From Pyrinomonadaceae bacterium (GTDB taxonomy: Bacteria; Acidobacteriota; Blastocatellia; Pyrinomonadales; Pyrinomonadaceae), in the NCBI GenBank assembly GCA_013811945.1, contig JACCUI010000114.1, forward strand, positions 1-47,690: a stretch of DNA of 47,690 bases, in the 5' to 3' direction. The notes beneath the pieces are model-generated. The model ran no database searches. It was not told the origin of the DNA and saw nothing but the letters and a program-made list of their open reading frames with translations. Below are positions 17,914 to 26,306 of the stretch, piece after piece. Within the stretch, counting starts at the first letter, position 1. Each line of letters starts with the position of its first letter. A program made the translations under genes and the position numbers.

Positions 17914-18459
17914 GTTATTCAGATCACGTCACTATTGTAGGGGTGTCCCTCTCTGTGGGCACCCTAGTCGCCGAGACGACGGCAGGCCTAAATGTTGGAC
18001 AGGCGTGGGGGATCTCGAGAGAGGTGAGTTAGCGGCCACCCAGGGCGGCCTCGGAGTGCCGCTCCTACAACTTCCACCACAATTGCCATTCACTTGAGAG
18101 GAGCGCAAAGCAGAATTAGACACGATCTACGAACTCACACGAAACGACACTAACAGTGTCGGTTCGTTGTAATTTCGTGGATCATTCTTTGGGTCTGTTG
18201 AAATTACTGAAACAGCAAGAAACCGCGATCTAGCTCCAAAGCACACAAAAACACAGGAAAATGAGATCCGATTTCCTGCCAGAACTTGCCCGCACCGTAC
18301 CGGCTGAAAATTCCCTAAGGTTAGGACAGCACCCACTCCACTGGCTCCGCTTGACTGGGGCGGTTGTGCTCTTTAGGATCACCCCTTCATCTCTCGCGGG
18401 CAGCCCACGAACGGATATTTCATTAAGTGTTAAATTCTAGCCTTCATTAAGAGGTAAAT
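17914..18459. repeat. Long non-coding gap with palindrome family A, copy 1 (18119-18186)
   Basis: No coding sequence is supported in this 546-bp gap. At 18119-18186 lies a palindrome of the form GACACGATCTACGAACTCAC ... GTTCGTTGTAATTTCGTGGA followed by TC. It is one of five related copies in the window (others at 19547, 26173, 44101, 46601). It could act as a terminator for ybbP. Confidence 0.65.
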
Positions 18460-19488
18460 TTGGTTTCCTGGAAAGAGTACATGCACCGGCGCGAGCGCGC
18501 TTATTACGACCGCGACAATAACCGTGTGGTGCGCCCCTTTGAGTGGGGATTGCCCTTTATCACTGATCATGTCAACGGTGACGACCCGCGCGCTATTCTT
18601 CGGCGTCACACTGAAAACGCGTTGCGTTCGAGCGATGAGTTTTATGCGTTGCCGGCTATCAATGACTTCAATCTCAATGGAGATCAACTGACCTGGACCA
18701 GCGCTGTGCACACGGCGGCAGTCGAAAACAATTTGGCGCGCGCGCGTTTCTTTCCGGCCAAGACCCAGAATGGAAAGCGTCCCCGTAGAGCTGTGGTAGT
18801 GGTGCCGCAGTGGAATGCTCAGCCTGAGAGCCACGTTGAAGCCTGCCGCATCTTTAATCTGCTGGGGATCTCGGCCTTGCGACTGACGGTTCCATATCAC
18901 CAGGAACGTCGGCCATCAGAACTCGAACGTGCGGACCATCTCGTCGGCCCCAACGTCGGTCGTACCATTCAGTCGTTTCGTCAGGCGGTGCTCGACACAC
19001 GCGCCGCAGTCAGGTGGCTTACCGAAGCCGGCTATGACCGCATCGGCGTGCTCGGGACGAGCATTGGCTCGTGCATTTCGTTTCTTGCTTTTGCCCACGA
19101 TCCTATGATCGTCGCGGGCACTTTCAATCATGTCTCGGGTTATGTTGCCGATGTCGCCTGGCACGGAATGTCGACCCTTCACGTGCGCGAGGGGTTTGGA
19201 AATCACTTAACTCTCGATGAACTGCGCGAGTATTGGAGTCCGATTAGCCCGGTCCCATTCATCGCGAAGCTAGCCCCCATGGGGCGACGGCCGATGCGGT
19301 TTATTTCAGCGCGTTACGATCTGACTTTTCCGGTTAAGCTTACCCACGAGGTCATTGCTGAGATAAGGGGACACGATCTGCCGCTCGACGTCGTCTGGCT
19401 GCCTTGCGGTCATTACACGACTGGTGAAATGCCGTGGAAAGCGATTGACGCCTGGAAGATTGCGACATTTTTCCGCAAGCATTTGTGA
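18460..19488 (+). CDS. Alpha/beta hydrolase, ABHD18-like family
   Basis: A 342-residue cytoplasmic alpha/beta-fold protein. The start is TTG at 18460, preceded by GAGG with 5-nt spacing; the ATG at 18481 is an alternative. The core strand AVVVVPQWNAQPESHVE is followed by the nucleophile elbow LGTSIGSC (Ser201). Probable acid and base are Asp in SARYDLTFP and His in LPCGHYTTGE. The family resembles ABHD18/DUF2048-type hydrolases, with an unusual N-terminal region of 100 residues. The substrate is unknown. It is flanked on both sides by copies of palindrome family A and has no operon partner. Confidence 0.8.
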   Translation: MVSWKEYMHRRERAYYDRDNNRVVRPFEWGLPFITDHVNGDDPRAILRRHTENALRSSDEFYALPAINDFNLNGDQLTWTSAVHTAAVENNLARARFFPAKTQNGKRPRRAVVVVPQWNAQPESHVEACRIFNLLGISALRLTVPYHQERRPSELERADHLVGPNVGRTIQSFRQAVLDTRAAVRWLTEAGYDRIGVLGTSIGSCISFLAFAHDPMIVAGTFNHVSGYVADVAWHGMSTLHVREGFGNHLTLDELREYWSPISPVPFIAKLAPMGRRPMRFISARYDLTFPVKLTHEVIAEIRGHDLPLDVVWLPCGHYTTGEMPWKAIDAWKIATFFRKHL

Positions 19489-19546
19489 ACGAGGTCAGAC
19501 TGAATGTGTTGTCGAATCGCAATGGAATTTTAGTGAATAGCAGCGG

Positions 19547-19616
19547 ACGATCCACGAAACAACACGAATCAGCACAAAGTCCGTTAGTGTTCATTTCGTG
19601 TGATCTCGTGGATCGT
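19547..19616. repeat. Palindrome family A, copy 2
   Basis: ACGATCCACGAAACAACACG ... CATTTCGTGTGATCTCGTGG then ATCGT forms an imperfect hairpin of about 70 bp. It lies just downstream of the hydrolase gene. It is the best-preserved copy at the ends. Confidence 0.7.
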
Positions 19617-19690
19617 GTGACTCTGCGTTTGGTTTGGTCGAGCAGCACTATTTGAGCCTTTCGGGGTCAGGAATCCTTTCTCCAAGTCTA

Positions 19691-19720
19691 CCGTGGGCGT
19701 CGCGCAACGCTCGCCCACGG
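19691..19720. repeat. GC-rich hairpin
   Basis: CCGTGGGCG (19691-19699) pairs perfectly with CGCCCACGG (19712-19720) over a 12-nt loop. It lies within the first codons of the longest frame of the next gene, which argues that translation of that gene starts downstream of it. Confidence 0.6.
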
Positions 19721-19747
19721 GGCGGACTTACCTCCTTCCGGGATGAT

Positions 19748-21481
19748 GTGCCAAAAGCTAAACCTACCGCCACCGTGCCAGCCAAAACAAGCAATCGATT
19801 GCTCGATCAACTCGATGAGTTGAAGCCCCAATTTGGCGGTAACCAGGAGCAAAAGATTGAACGAATTCTTTCTCGAATTGCCCGTCAAAAGTTCAGCGAT
19901 GCCGAATCTTTAATCCGCTTTCACGAGATCCTCCTCTTTATCCGAGCTTATCCCCAGACCGCCGGAATTCTTCGTCAGGTGGAGGAGACGCTCTCGTCTT
20001 TCGGCGATCGAGTCAGAGTTTTGCAGGATCTGGGTGCCGACCTCTCGCCCCTGGATAACCCGGAAGTGTCGGGCATTGCCGGAACATACGTCACAGATAC
20101 CTTTACCTACAACATCGTGCGCTGGTTGTTCGAGCGGCATCCAGCCCAGGTGAAATTCGACTGGGAATGGTTTGAAGACGAGAGCCGTCTGGCTGCAACC
20201 TGGCCCAGGTTTATGCCCCTCCTCGAAGAGGATGCTTTTGTTGAGGCGAACGTGCCTTATGTCGAATGGCTGCGCGCGGCTTCGGTTAAGGGCCGCGGCT
20301 TAAACGAGCTGGCGTGGTTGATGCAAAGGTTCGAATCGATTTCACTTACCGAGCGAGCCGAGCTTTACGATTCGCTTAAACTCTACGTCCGCTGGACTCC
20401 TTCATATAAGGCCACGCGCACTGGAATGAAGTTGCCCGTCCGCGACGTCTATTATCACCCGCAACCGCTCATCCAGAGACGTGACATATCATTACGGGAT
20501 GAGTTGGAGTCACCTTCGCCGGCTCTGAAAAGGCTCTCTGCACAAGAAGGCCAGGCCATCCTCGACATGACGCGCGAAACCTCTACCATGCGTTATCGCG
20601 AGCTTTATGGGTTCACACATGGCGACGCGAAGCGAGTTTTCCAGGGCAGCATCGGCCGCGGCGTGGAGCTTTTTCTGATCGGAGTTTTTCCGGGACTTAG
20701 GCTGCCGTTGCGCGCCTACCATGCCGCAATGATTTTCAAAAACGGAGTGCCAATCGGGTATTTCGAGGGGCTATCTTTGTTTGAGCGCATGGAGAGCGGG
20801 TTCAACCTGTATTACAGCTTTCGCGACGGCGAGACGGCCTGGATTTACGCGCGTACACTGAGCGTCTTTCGCCACTTGCTGGGCGTCACAACCTTCTCGC
20901 TTGACCCTTATCAAATTGGGTATGAAAACGAAGAAGGCATCGAGTCAGGAGCGTTTTGGTTCTATCGGAAGTTTGGGTTCCGGCCCACCCGACCGGAATT
21001 GCTCGAGCTAACTCTGGCCGAGGAAAGAAAGATGTCTCGGCGACCCTCTTATCGGACATCGAAAGCGATGCTGCGCCGACTCGCCGGTGGCCCGATGATA
21101 TTCGAACTGGGCGAGTGGACAGTTGGGGACTGGGATCGATTCACGGTCCGCGGCTTAGGCCTGGCGGTCCAGCGCCGGATGGCGGCACGCTTCGGTGGTG
21201 ATGCGCAGAAAATGCGCGCGGCGTCAGTTGAGAAAGTGGCTCGGGTTCTGGGTATTCGTAGGCGTGACTGGAGCGAAGTTGAGCTTTCATCGTTGAGCGA
21301 TTTCGCGGTAGTGATTGACCTCATTCCCAATCTGAATCGCTGGAGTGATAGCGAGAGGCAAGCTGTGGCGGATATTATCCTTGCGAAGGCGGACGTCGAC
21401 GAAGCTCGGTATTTGAAGTTGATGCAAGAGCATGTGCGACTGCGCGCGGCGATGATCAAGCTCGGATCGCAGGTCAATTGA
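19748..21481 (+). CDS. Unknown protein with GNAT-like C-terminal half
   Basis: I do not recognise a named family. From the proposed GTG at 19748 the product is 577 residues; the frame extends to 19634 but its extra 38 codons run through a GC hairpin and look non-coding. The N-terminal 270 residues are predicted helical, with an LLDQLDEL...RILSRIARQKF start. The region about 350-450 resembles a GNAT/FemAB-type acyltransferase core: AMIFKNGVPIGYFEG, then a central segment, then FWFYRKFGFRPTRPEL, the typical last strand motif of acetyltransferases. The C-terminal 130 residues are helical. No signal peptide is seen. The single-gene unit is followed by a non-coding gap. The start remains uncertain. 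Confidence 0.7.
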   Translation: MPKAKPTATVPAKTSNRLLDQLDELKPQFGGNQEQKIERILSRIARQKFSDAESLIRFHEILLFIRAYPQTAGILRQVEETLSSFGDRVRVLQDLGADLSPLDNPEVSGIAGTYVTDTFTYNIVRWLFERHPAQVKFDWEWFEDESRLAATWPRFMPLLEEDAFVEANVPYVEWLRAASVKGRGLNELAWLMQRFESISLTERAELYDSLKLYVRWTPSYKATRTGMKLPVRDVYYHPQPLIQRRDISLRDELESPSPALKRLSAQEGQAILDMTRETSTMRYRELYGFTHGDAKRVFQGSIGRGVELFLIGVFPGLRLPLRAYHAAMIFKNGVPIGYFEGLSLFERMESGFNLYYSFRDGETAWIYARTLSVFRHLLGVTTFSLDPYQIGYENEEGIESGAFWFYRKFGFRPTRPELLELTLAEERKMSRRPSYRTSKAMLRRLAGGPMIFELGEWTVGDWDRFTVRGLGLAVQRRMAARFGGDAQKMRAASVEKVARVLGIRRRDWSEVELSSLSDFAVVIDLIPNLNRWSDSERQAVADIILAKADVDEARYLKLMQEHVRLRAAMIKLGSQVN

Positions 21482-21555
21482 GTTTCATCGGTTCTTAGTC
21501 CGTGAAGCGGACGGCTGGGTTACGGAAGAGGAGTGAATCGAACAAAGCCAAAACG

Positions 21556-21852
21556 CTAGGATTTGCTCTGCAAATCACGCGACTTGGCCTGATGAAAACT
21601 GAACGCAGCCAGTAGAAGTATTGCTCCGACAGCAAAATCCAGGACGACGGTGCTGGTGGTGGCAACCTGCCCGTCGAATCTGAAGAAGTGTGGCGCGAAA
21701 AGGTCGCGTAAGCCAACACAAATCCATATGATTCCTACCGTCGCGCTGAGCCGACTCGAAAGGTTGCACCAACGGGCTGTTTGCCTGTTCACAGTATTGT
21801 GGCTGGCGGTCAAGCTACTCCCCTTACACGCGTCGTTTATACGCGCTTCCAC
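21556..21852 (-). CDS. Small two-helix membrane protein, hypothetical
   Basis: A 98-residue frame from a GTG at 21852. Two hydrophobic segments (about 37-55 and 66-85) flank a FAPHFFRFDGQ loop, followed by a polar tail. There is no clear ribosome binding site and no recognisable family. The hydrophobic pattern looks real, but expression is not supported by context. ATG or other starts inside are possible. Confidence 0.4.
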   Translation of the reverse strand: MEARINDACKGSSLTASHNTVNRQTARWCNLSSRLSATVGIIWICVGLRDLFAPHFFRFDGQVATTSTVVLDFAVGAILLLAAFSFHQAKSRDLQSKS

Positions 21853-22004
21853 AGCAGGAGTACAGCGTGCCGGCCCAGAGCGATGGTTGACTGCCTCAAC
21901 ATAACGCTTCGGGTGTTATCGTGCATAAGCGGTCGAATTATTGTGTTTGCGCGCAAACGCGAGAGTCCAACCGTTTCAGCCGTGTGTTTCACGGCGCACT
22001 ATTA

Positions 22005-22105
22005 CCGAACCGCGAGCGGTAGCGACCGGATCCGGGATTCAACCTGGCAAGAGTCCCTACAAGCTGGCTCAGTGCTCGGTCCGGTCGCTACTGCTCGCGG
22101 TTCGG
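22005..22105. repeat. Inverted repeat at the end of the formimidoyltransferase gene
   Basis: Left arm 22005-22030 (CCGAACCGCGAGCGGTAGCG then ACCGGA) and right arm 22080-22105 are near-perfect reverse complements with a 49-nt centre. The right arm encodes the last residues (PNREQ) and the stop of the neighbouring minus-strand gene. Confidence 0.75.
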
Positions 22106-23008
22106 GAACGGCTCTTCGCACGCTCGCATGCGCGATTCCAGGATCTTGTCCTCCGTAAAATTTTCCAACTTCTGAAAATACTCTGCATCCTTATCGAGAG
22201 CATTCTCCGGCACCAGTCCGACAATCTCGGTGTTCACGATCTCCACTCCGAGTTTGTCAGCTTCACGACGTACGGCATCGTAGGCTTGACGCATCCCGGT
22301 CTCTCCATAATTCACCAGATTCATTGAAACCTGCATCAGTCGGCGCGTGCTTAACTCAAATCCCAGGGCCTTCAAAAAAGGAAGCCCTCCATGTCGGGCT
22401 CTCACTGAGCGGGCGATCTGGCGGGCGATGGCCAGATCGGAAGTGCGAAGATTGACGTTGAAAGCGATGAGAAACGGTCGGGCGCCCACGGCTATTGCGC
22501 CCGCAGTTTCATGCACGCTTAATGGGCCGACATCGGGCGTGCGCGAGGGTTCGTGCGCTATCTGCTCGCGCAGTAACTCGAGAGCGCCCCGGCGCACATC
22601 TTCCAGGTTTACGCGATCGGGTTTCAGGGCCGCCCGCTCATAAAAAAATACGGGAATGCGAAGATATCGAGCGATCCGGTCGCCCGCCTGATGTGCCAGC
22701 TTCACACAATCGTCAAGAGTCACTCCGCGAACGGGGACAAAGGGTAGTACATCAGTAGCACCCAGCCGCGGATGCTGTCCTGTGTGTTGCCGTATATCGA
22801 TCAACTCAGCTGCCAGAGCCACGACCCGAACCGCAGCCTCCACAACCATCTCCGGTGCCGCCACGAAGGTAATTACAGAGCGGTTGTGATCCGGATCCAT
22901 GTGGGTGTCCAGGACACACGCGGTCTCAACCCCCATGATAGCGGCGGCGAGACGATCGACTATTTCAATCTTGCGACCTTCGCTGAAATTAGGCACACAC
23001 TCGACCAT
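22088..23008 (-). CDS. ftcD: Glutamate formimidoyltransferase
   Basis: A 306-residue enzyme from the ATG at 23008. It transfers the formimino group from formiminoglutamate to tetrahydrofolate in histidine degradation. The start MVECVPNFSEGR is diagnostic of the family. DTHMDPDHNRSVITF, the active-site region ATDVLPFVPVRG and FLIAFNVNLRT also match. The product lacks the C-terminal cyclodeaminase domain of the fused mammalian enzyme, as usual in bacteria. The longer frame to 23119 only translates the upstream heptamer array (NRQSAIGN repeats) and was rejected as a start. No other hut gene is adjacent. The last codons and stop lie within a repeat arm. Confidence 0.93.
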   Translation of the reverse strand: MVECVPNFSEGRKIEIVDRLAAAIMGVETACVLDTHMDPDHNRSVITFVAAPEMVVEAAVRVVALAAELIDIRQHTGQHPRLGATDVLPFVPVRGVTLDDCVKLAHQAGDRIARYLRIPVFFYERAALKPDRVNLEDVRRGALELLREQIAHEPSRTPDVGPLSVHETAGAIAVGARPFLIAFNVNLRTSDLAIARQIARSVRARHGGLPFLKALGFELSTRRLMQVSMNLVNYGETGMRQAYDAVRREADKLGVEIVNTEIVGLVPENALDKDAEYFQKLENFTEDKILESRMRACEEPFPNREQ

Positions 23009-23203
23009 GGCATTGCCTATTGCCGATTGCCGATTCTCGTAATTGCCAATTGCCGATTGCCGATTGCCGATTTTTAAATGCTCGTCTTTCATTGCCAATT
23101 GCCAATTTACGATCTTCAACCATCCTTTGCTACCCTAATAGAGTTAATATGCTGCTCGGCAATCACCAAATCGGCAATTGGCAATTGGCAATCGGCAATG
23201 ACA
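23009..23203. repeat. Heptamer array TGCCGAT/TGCCAAT in inverted orientation
   Basis: The entire gap between two divergent genes is made of period-7 words. ATTGCCGATTGCCGAT-type copies run 23011-23073 and 23090-23113, and the inverse (ATCGGCAATTGGCAATTGGC) runs 23158-23200. The unique centre, 23114-23157, must hold whatever promoters serve the two genes. The left array directly abuts the ftcD start codon. Confidence 0.85.
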
Positions 23204-23206
23204 TAA

Positions 23207-24205
23207 ATGTCTAGCCCGTTCATCAACAATCGGAAGAATGCCTGGCAGCGTCTCGAGGAGCTGCTGGTCCGGCTTGATCGGACTTCTCTAAAACGCTTGC
23301 ACCGAGAAGAAGTGCGCGAGCTGGGTCGCATCTATCGCCGCACCGCGTCTGACCTGGCCATAGCACGCGCCGAGTCGCGCGATCCGCGCCTGATTAATTA
23401 TCTGAACAGCCTTGTGATTCGAGCGCATGGCCGCATCTACCGGGCTGACGCTCAAGGAGGAGAGCGCATCCGAGTTTTCTTCGCCCGCGAGCTTCCGCGC
23501 ACCTTTCGGCGCACTTGGCGCTACACCGCGCTTTCGTTCGCCGTTTTTCTGGTGTTTGGTCTGACAGGTTTTGTAGGCAGTCACCGCGATCCTGAATTTT
23601 CAGAACTAATGGGCGTGCCCCCCGCGTTCCGCGAACTTTATATCGAAACGAAGACTCATTGGTGGAAAGATCTGAATCAGGCGAACCAGGTAGGCGCCAG
23701 CCGGATAATGACGAACAACATTCAGGTGACCATCTACACCTTTGCGTTCGGAGCGATGTTTGGCGTCGGCACGTTGTTCTTCCTCGCATACAACGGAGCA
23801 AACATTGGGTCGGTCCTGGCGCTCACATATCGCGCCGGTTTTGGACATGACCTCGTAACGTTCATGGCGGGTCACGGGGTAGTTGAACTCTCCTGCATCT
23901 TCATCGCCGGCGGCGCCGGGCTTTTGATTGGCAGCGCGATGACCATGCCTGGCGATCTCTCGCGAGCAGATGCACTCAAGGTCCGCGGGAAGGACGCGAT
24001 TCGTCTGATGACGGGTGTGGCGGTACTCCTGGTCCTGGCCGGAGTGATCGAAGGGTTTATCTCTCCGGCGCCGATTGACCCGAAGATAAAATTCAGCATC
24101 GCCGCCACCACCGGCATTGCGCTTTATTCGTATTTGGCGCTAGCCGGCCGCGACGAAGCGAGGGAAAAAGGGGAACAGGGGAAAAGGGAATGGGTAAAAG
24201 GGTAA
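23207..24205 (+). CDS. Stage II sporulation protein M-family membrane protein
   Basis: A 332-residue SpoIIM-family membrane protein. The soluble N-terminal 100 residues are helical and basic (RLEELLVRLDRTSLKRL, then RIYRRTASDLAIAR). About five or six membrane segments follow, near 107-125, 175-205, 212-232, 240-262, 275-295 and 300-318. Despite the name, such proteins are widespread in non-sporulating bacteria next to MoxR/DUF58 modules, as here. The C-terminus (KGEQGKREWVKG) and the TAA stop at 24203-24205 are supplied by the left inverted repeat of the downstream four-helix cassette, so the original end was probably altered. The cluster partners lie on the opposite strand, converging on it. 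Confidence 0.88.
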   Translation: MSSPFINNRKNAWQRLEELLVRLDRTSLKRLHREEVRELGRIYRRTASDLAIARAESRDPRLINYLNSLVIRAHGRIYRADAQGGERIRVFFARELPRTFRRTWRYTALSFAVFLVFGLTGFVGSHRDPEFSELMGVPPAFRELYIETKTHWWKDLNQANQVGASRIMTNNIQVTIYTFAFGAMFGVGTLFFLAYNGANIGSVLALTYRAGFGHDLVTFMAGHGVVELSCIFIAGGAGLLIGSAMTMPGDLSRADALKVRGKDAIRLMTGVAVLLVLAGVIEGFISPAPIDPKIKFSIAATTGIALYSYLALAGRDEAREKGEQGKREWVKG

Positions 24206-24732
24206 ATGGGTAAATGGGTAAAAAGAGCTGGACGGTGGCCTCACAACCTCACTAACCACGGAAAGGACGATGAAACCATGAAGAAAAAGAATTCTGTTCG
24301 TAGCTTTGAAGATCTGAGGGTATGGCAAAAAGGGATTGAGTTCGTCAAGAAAATCTACCTCTTGACCGCTTCGGGCGCTTTGCAGAGGGATTTTGGCCTG
24401 AAGGACCAGCTTCGTCGAGCGTCGGTCTCAATACCGACAAATATCGCCGAAGGATTCGAGCGAGCATCACGTAAGGAGTATCTACTATTTCTCAATATCG
24501 CGAAGGGATCAGCCGGTGAGGTCAGGAGCTTAATTAGGGTCGGACTGGAGGTGGGCTATCTGGACCGCCCTGTACATGATGAGTTAAGGAGAGATGCGAC
24601 AACGCTTAGCGCTTATCTCTTCAACCAGATAAAAGCCATCAGGGAAACTCAAGTCCCAGCAAGGTAACTAGAACTAGAAGGCATAAAAAGGAACCGGTTC
24701 TTTTACCCATTTACCCATTACCCTTTTACCCC
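24192..24732 (+). mobile_element. Candidate cassette: four-helix gene flanked by about 40-bp inverted repeats
   Basis: The left end 24192-24231 (words GGGTAAAA, GGGTAAAT, GGGTAAAT, GGGTAAAA, then GAGCTGG) and right end 24694-24732 are reverse complements with one 1-nt gap and a few mismatches. They frame a single gene. The cassette lies between the convergent SpoIIM and DUF58 genes. No target-site duplication is obvious and no transposase is encoded, so mobility is inferred from structure only. Repeat-word ends rather than classical terminal repeats make this unusual. Confidence 0.55.
24278..24667 (+). CDS. Four-helix bundle protein (23S rRNA IVS-encoded type)
   Basis: A 129-residue protein from the ATG at 24278, chosen because GGAAAGGA precedes it and the family start (SFEDLRVWQKGIEFVKKIY) follows at once. 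Other signatures are LKDQLRRASVSIPTNIAEGF and KEYLLFLNIAKGSAGEVRSL. The family forms small homopentameric four-helix bundles. Its members were first found in intervening sequences of 23S rRNA genes and are related to the accessory protein of diversity-generating retroelements. Neither a 23S gene nor a reverse transcriptase is in this window. Its function as a free-standing gene is not established; binding of structured nucleic acid is a plausible idea given its flanking repeats. Confidence 0.9.
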   Translation: MKKKNSVRSFEDLRVWQKGIEFVKKIYLLTASGALQRDFGLKDQLRRASVSIPTNIAEGFERASRKEYLLFLNIAKGSAGEVRSLIRVGLEVGYLDRPVHDELRRDATTLSAYLFNQIKAIRETQVPAR

Positions 24733-24744
24733 CTCTCTCCGGCT

Positions 24745-26064
24745 CTAAAGCAGGCCCCTTTCCTTTACTTGCAAGTATTTTTCGAGCAGGGCAGGTGCTA
24801 GCGCGGCGGCGGTGACGTCGAGTGCGAGGCCGCCTTGTGCTTCCACCAAACGCAGTGCGGCTTCGCGAAGATGCATGATCTCTTCGGCAACAGATTGCGT
24901 AAACAACTCGCGCGCGGTTTCCGGCGCGTCACGCACCACCGCCTTCAGGTCGCGATCGGCGATGGTAACCACCAGGGGCAAATGGCGGGGACGCAGCAGC
25001 CTTAGCGATGCGAGCAACTCCTTGGACCCCTCTTCATCCACGAGGTCGGTCAATAGCACGACAAGTGATCTGCGCTTGCTGTTAGCAGCCACAAACTCCA
25101 GCGCCCGCGCGTAAGACGGCTCGATCATTTCCGGCTCTACCGAATAGAGCGCCTCGAGCGCCGCTTCGATGTGATCGCGGCCGCGACCGGGAGGCAAATA
25201 ACTCTGAATCCGTCGCCCGAAGACCATCACGCCCGCATTGTCTCCGCCCCTGGCAGCTGCTGACATCAGTGCGAGCGCCGCATGTACAGCGGAATCGAGT
25301 TTTGTTTCCTGCTCGATCCGTGCGGTCATCAAACGACCGGCATCTAGGACAATAAGGATCGTCTGATCGCGTTCAATCTGATACTGGCGGGTGGTCATCT
25401 TTCCGCGGCGGGCCGTTGCGGTCCAGGAGATATGACGCAGTTCATCGCCGCGCACGTACTCACGCAGTGACTCAAATTCACGTCCCTCGCCGCGCCAGGA
25501 GGTCTTGCGGTGAGCGGAGACAAGGGAACGCGCTCCAAGTGCTTTCAGCTCAGCTTCTCGAGCGCGTCTCATATTTGGATAGACTTTCACCCCCGTGAAC
25601 TCACCGATTCTCGTTTCACTCCACGCCAGTCTCAACGGTGAAAGAAACCGCACTACCGTATGTCCAAACTCGAACCGGCCTCGCTTCGGTGGGGTCAGGC
25701 CGTAGATTAGCGACGCGCCGCTTTGCCCTTCCAGGCGCACCTTGGCTTCACGCGTTCCCGACAACCTCATTTGCGGCGGGTATTCGTCTTTGATAATCAG
25801 AGAGAGCGGGCGGGGAGTGCTGTTTTGGATTTTGATGTGGACCTCAGTCTCAGCCCCAACTGCAAAGCGCCCCCCAAACTCTCGTTTAATCTGCAAGCTC
25901 TTCGGCAGGTGTCCGCGTCTCGCATCAATGATCGCGAGAACAACGAGACTGACATCGTAAGCCAGCACCACCCAACGCAGCCACGGACGGCCCCATGAAA
26001 GCGACAAGGGAACGAAGCCTAGCGCGATTAGTAGGTAGAAGAGTTTGCTGAAGACAAAGCTCAA
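24745..26064 (-). CDS. DUF58 domain protein (VWA-like)
   Basis: A 439-residue protein with two N-terminal membrane segments (about 5-22 and 30-48). A beta-rich segment about 60-150 follows (SGASLIYGLTPPKRGRFEFG). The DUF58 signature is SWRGEGREFESLREYVRGDE then RHISWTATARRGKM. The C-terminal half is von Willebrand A-like (ILIVLDAGRLM; VVLLTDLVDEEG). In this family DUF58 proteins work with MoxR AAA+ ATPases as chaperone-like partners in envelope or metalloprotein assembly. The MoxR gene lies directly upstream on the same strand, but the 242-nt gap is filled by a composite palindrome. Its substrate is unknown. Confidence 0.92.
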   Translation of the reverse strand: MSFVFSKLFYLLIALGFVPLSLSWGRPWLRWVVLAYDVSLVVLAIIDARRGHLPKSLQIKREFGGRFAVGAETEVHIKIQNSTPRPLSLIIKDEYPPQMRLSGTREAKVRLEGQSGASLIYGLTPPKRGRFEFGHTVVRFLSPLRLAWSETRIGEFTGVKVYPNMRRAREAELKALGARSLVSAHRKTSWRGEGREFESLREYVRGDELRHISWTATARRGKMTTRQYQIERDQTILIVLDAGRLMTARIEQETKLDSAVHAALALMSAAARGGDNAGVMVFGRRIQSYLPPGRGRDHIEAALEALYSVEPEMIEPSYARALEFVAANSKRRSLVVLLTDLVDEEGSKELLASLRLLRPRHLPLVVTIADRDLKAVVRDAPETARELFTQSVAEEIMHLREAALRLVEAQGGLALDVTAAALAPALLEKYLQVKERGLL

Positions 26065-26306
26065 TGGATTTTTGATTTTAGATTTTTAATTTTTGATTTG
26101 CGATTGGGGCGCTGCACATCCAGTAGTTCCCCATTTGATCGGCTCGGCCCTTAGCTCAACCACGGTGCGTTAGACACGATCAACGAAACCACACGAAATA
26201 GCACTAACAAGATTTCGTGGCGGTTAGTGTGACTTCGTGGATCGTTTGGGTGGGTGAGAGCCGGATTACGCCCCCCACCAATCGCAAATCTAAAATCTAA
26301 AATCCG
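26065..26306. repeat. Composite foldback element filling the MoxR-DUF58 gap
   Basis: The outer arms are AT-rich words: 26066-26108 (ATTTTTGATTTTAG, then GATTTGCGATTGG) and its inverse 26276-26306 (CCAATCGCAAATCTAAAATC, period 7). Nested inside at 26173-26245 is copy 3 of palindrome family A (GACACGATCAACGAAACC ... CTTCGTGGATCGT). The element spans the gap exactly, from next to the DUF58 start codon to next to the MoxR stop. Confidence 0.8.

Noticed and set aside
22088..23119. Longer formimidoyltransferase start at 23119
   Set aside because: The extra 37 codons only translate the heptamer repeats (NRQSAIGN copies); the family start is at 23008.
23009..23203. CRISPR array
   Set aside because: The repeat unit is 7 nt with no spacers of constant length, and no cas gene is present.
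24278..24667. Diversity-generating retroelement accessory (Avd)
   Set aside because: The protein family is related, but there is no reverse transcriptase, template repeat or variable-region gene in the window.
24278..24667. Intervening sequence of a 23S rRNA gene
   Set aside because: Flanks are protein-coding genes and repeats; no rRNA sequence was recognised on either side.
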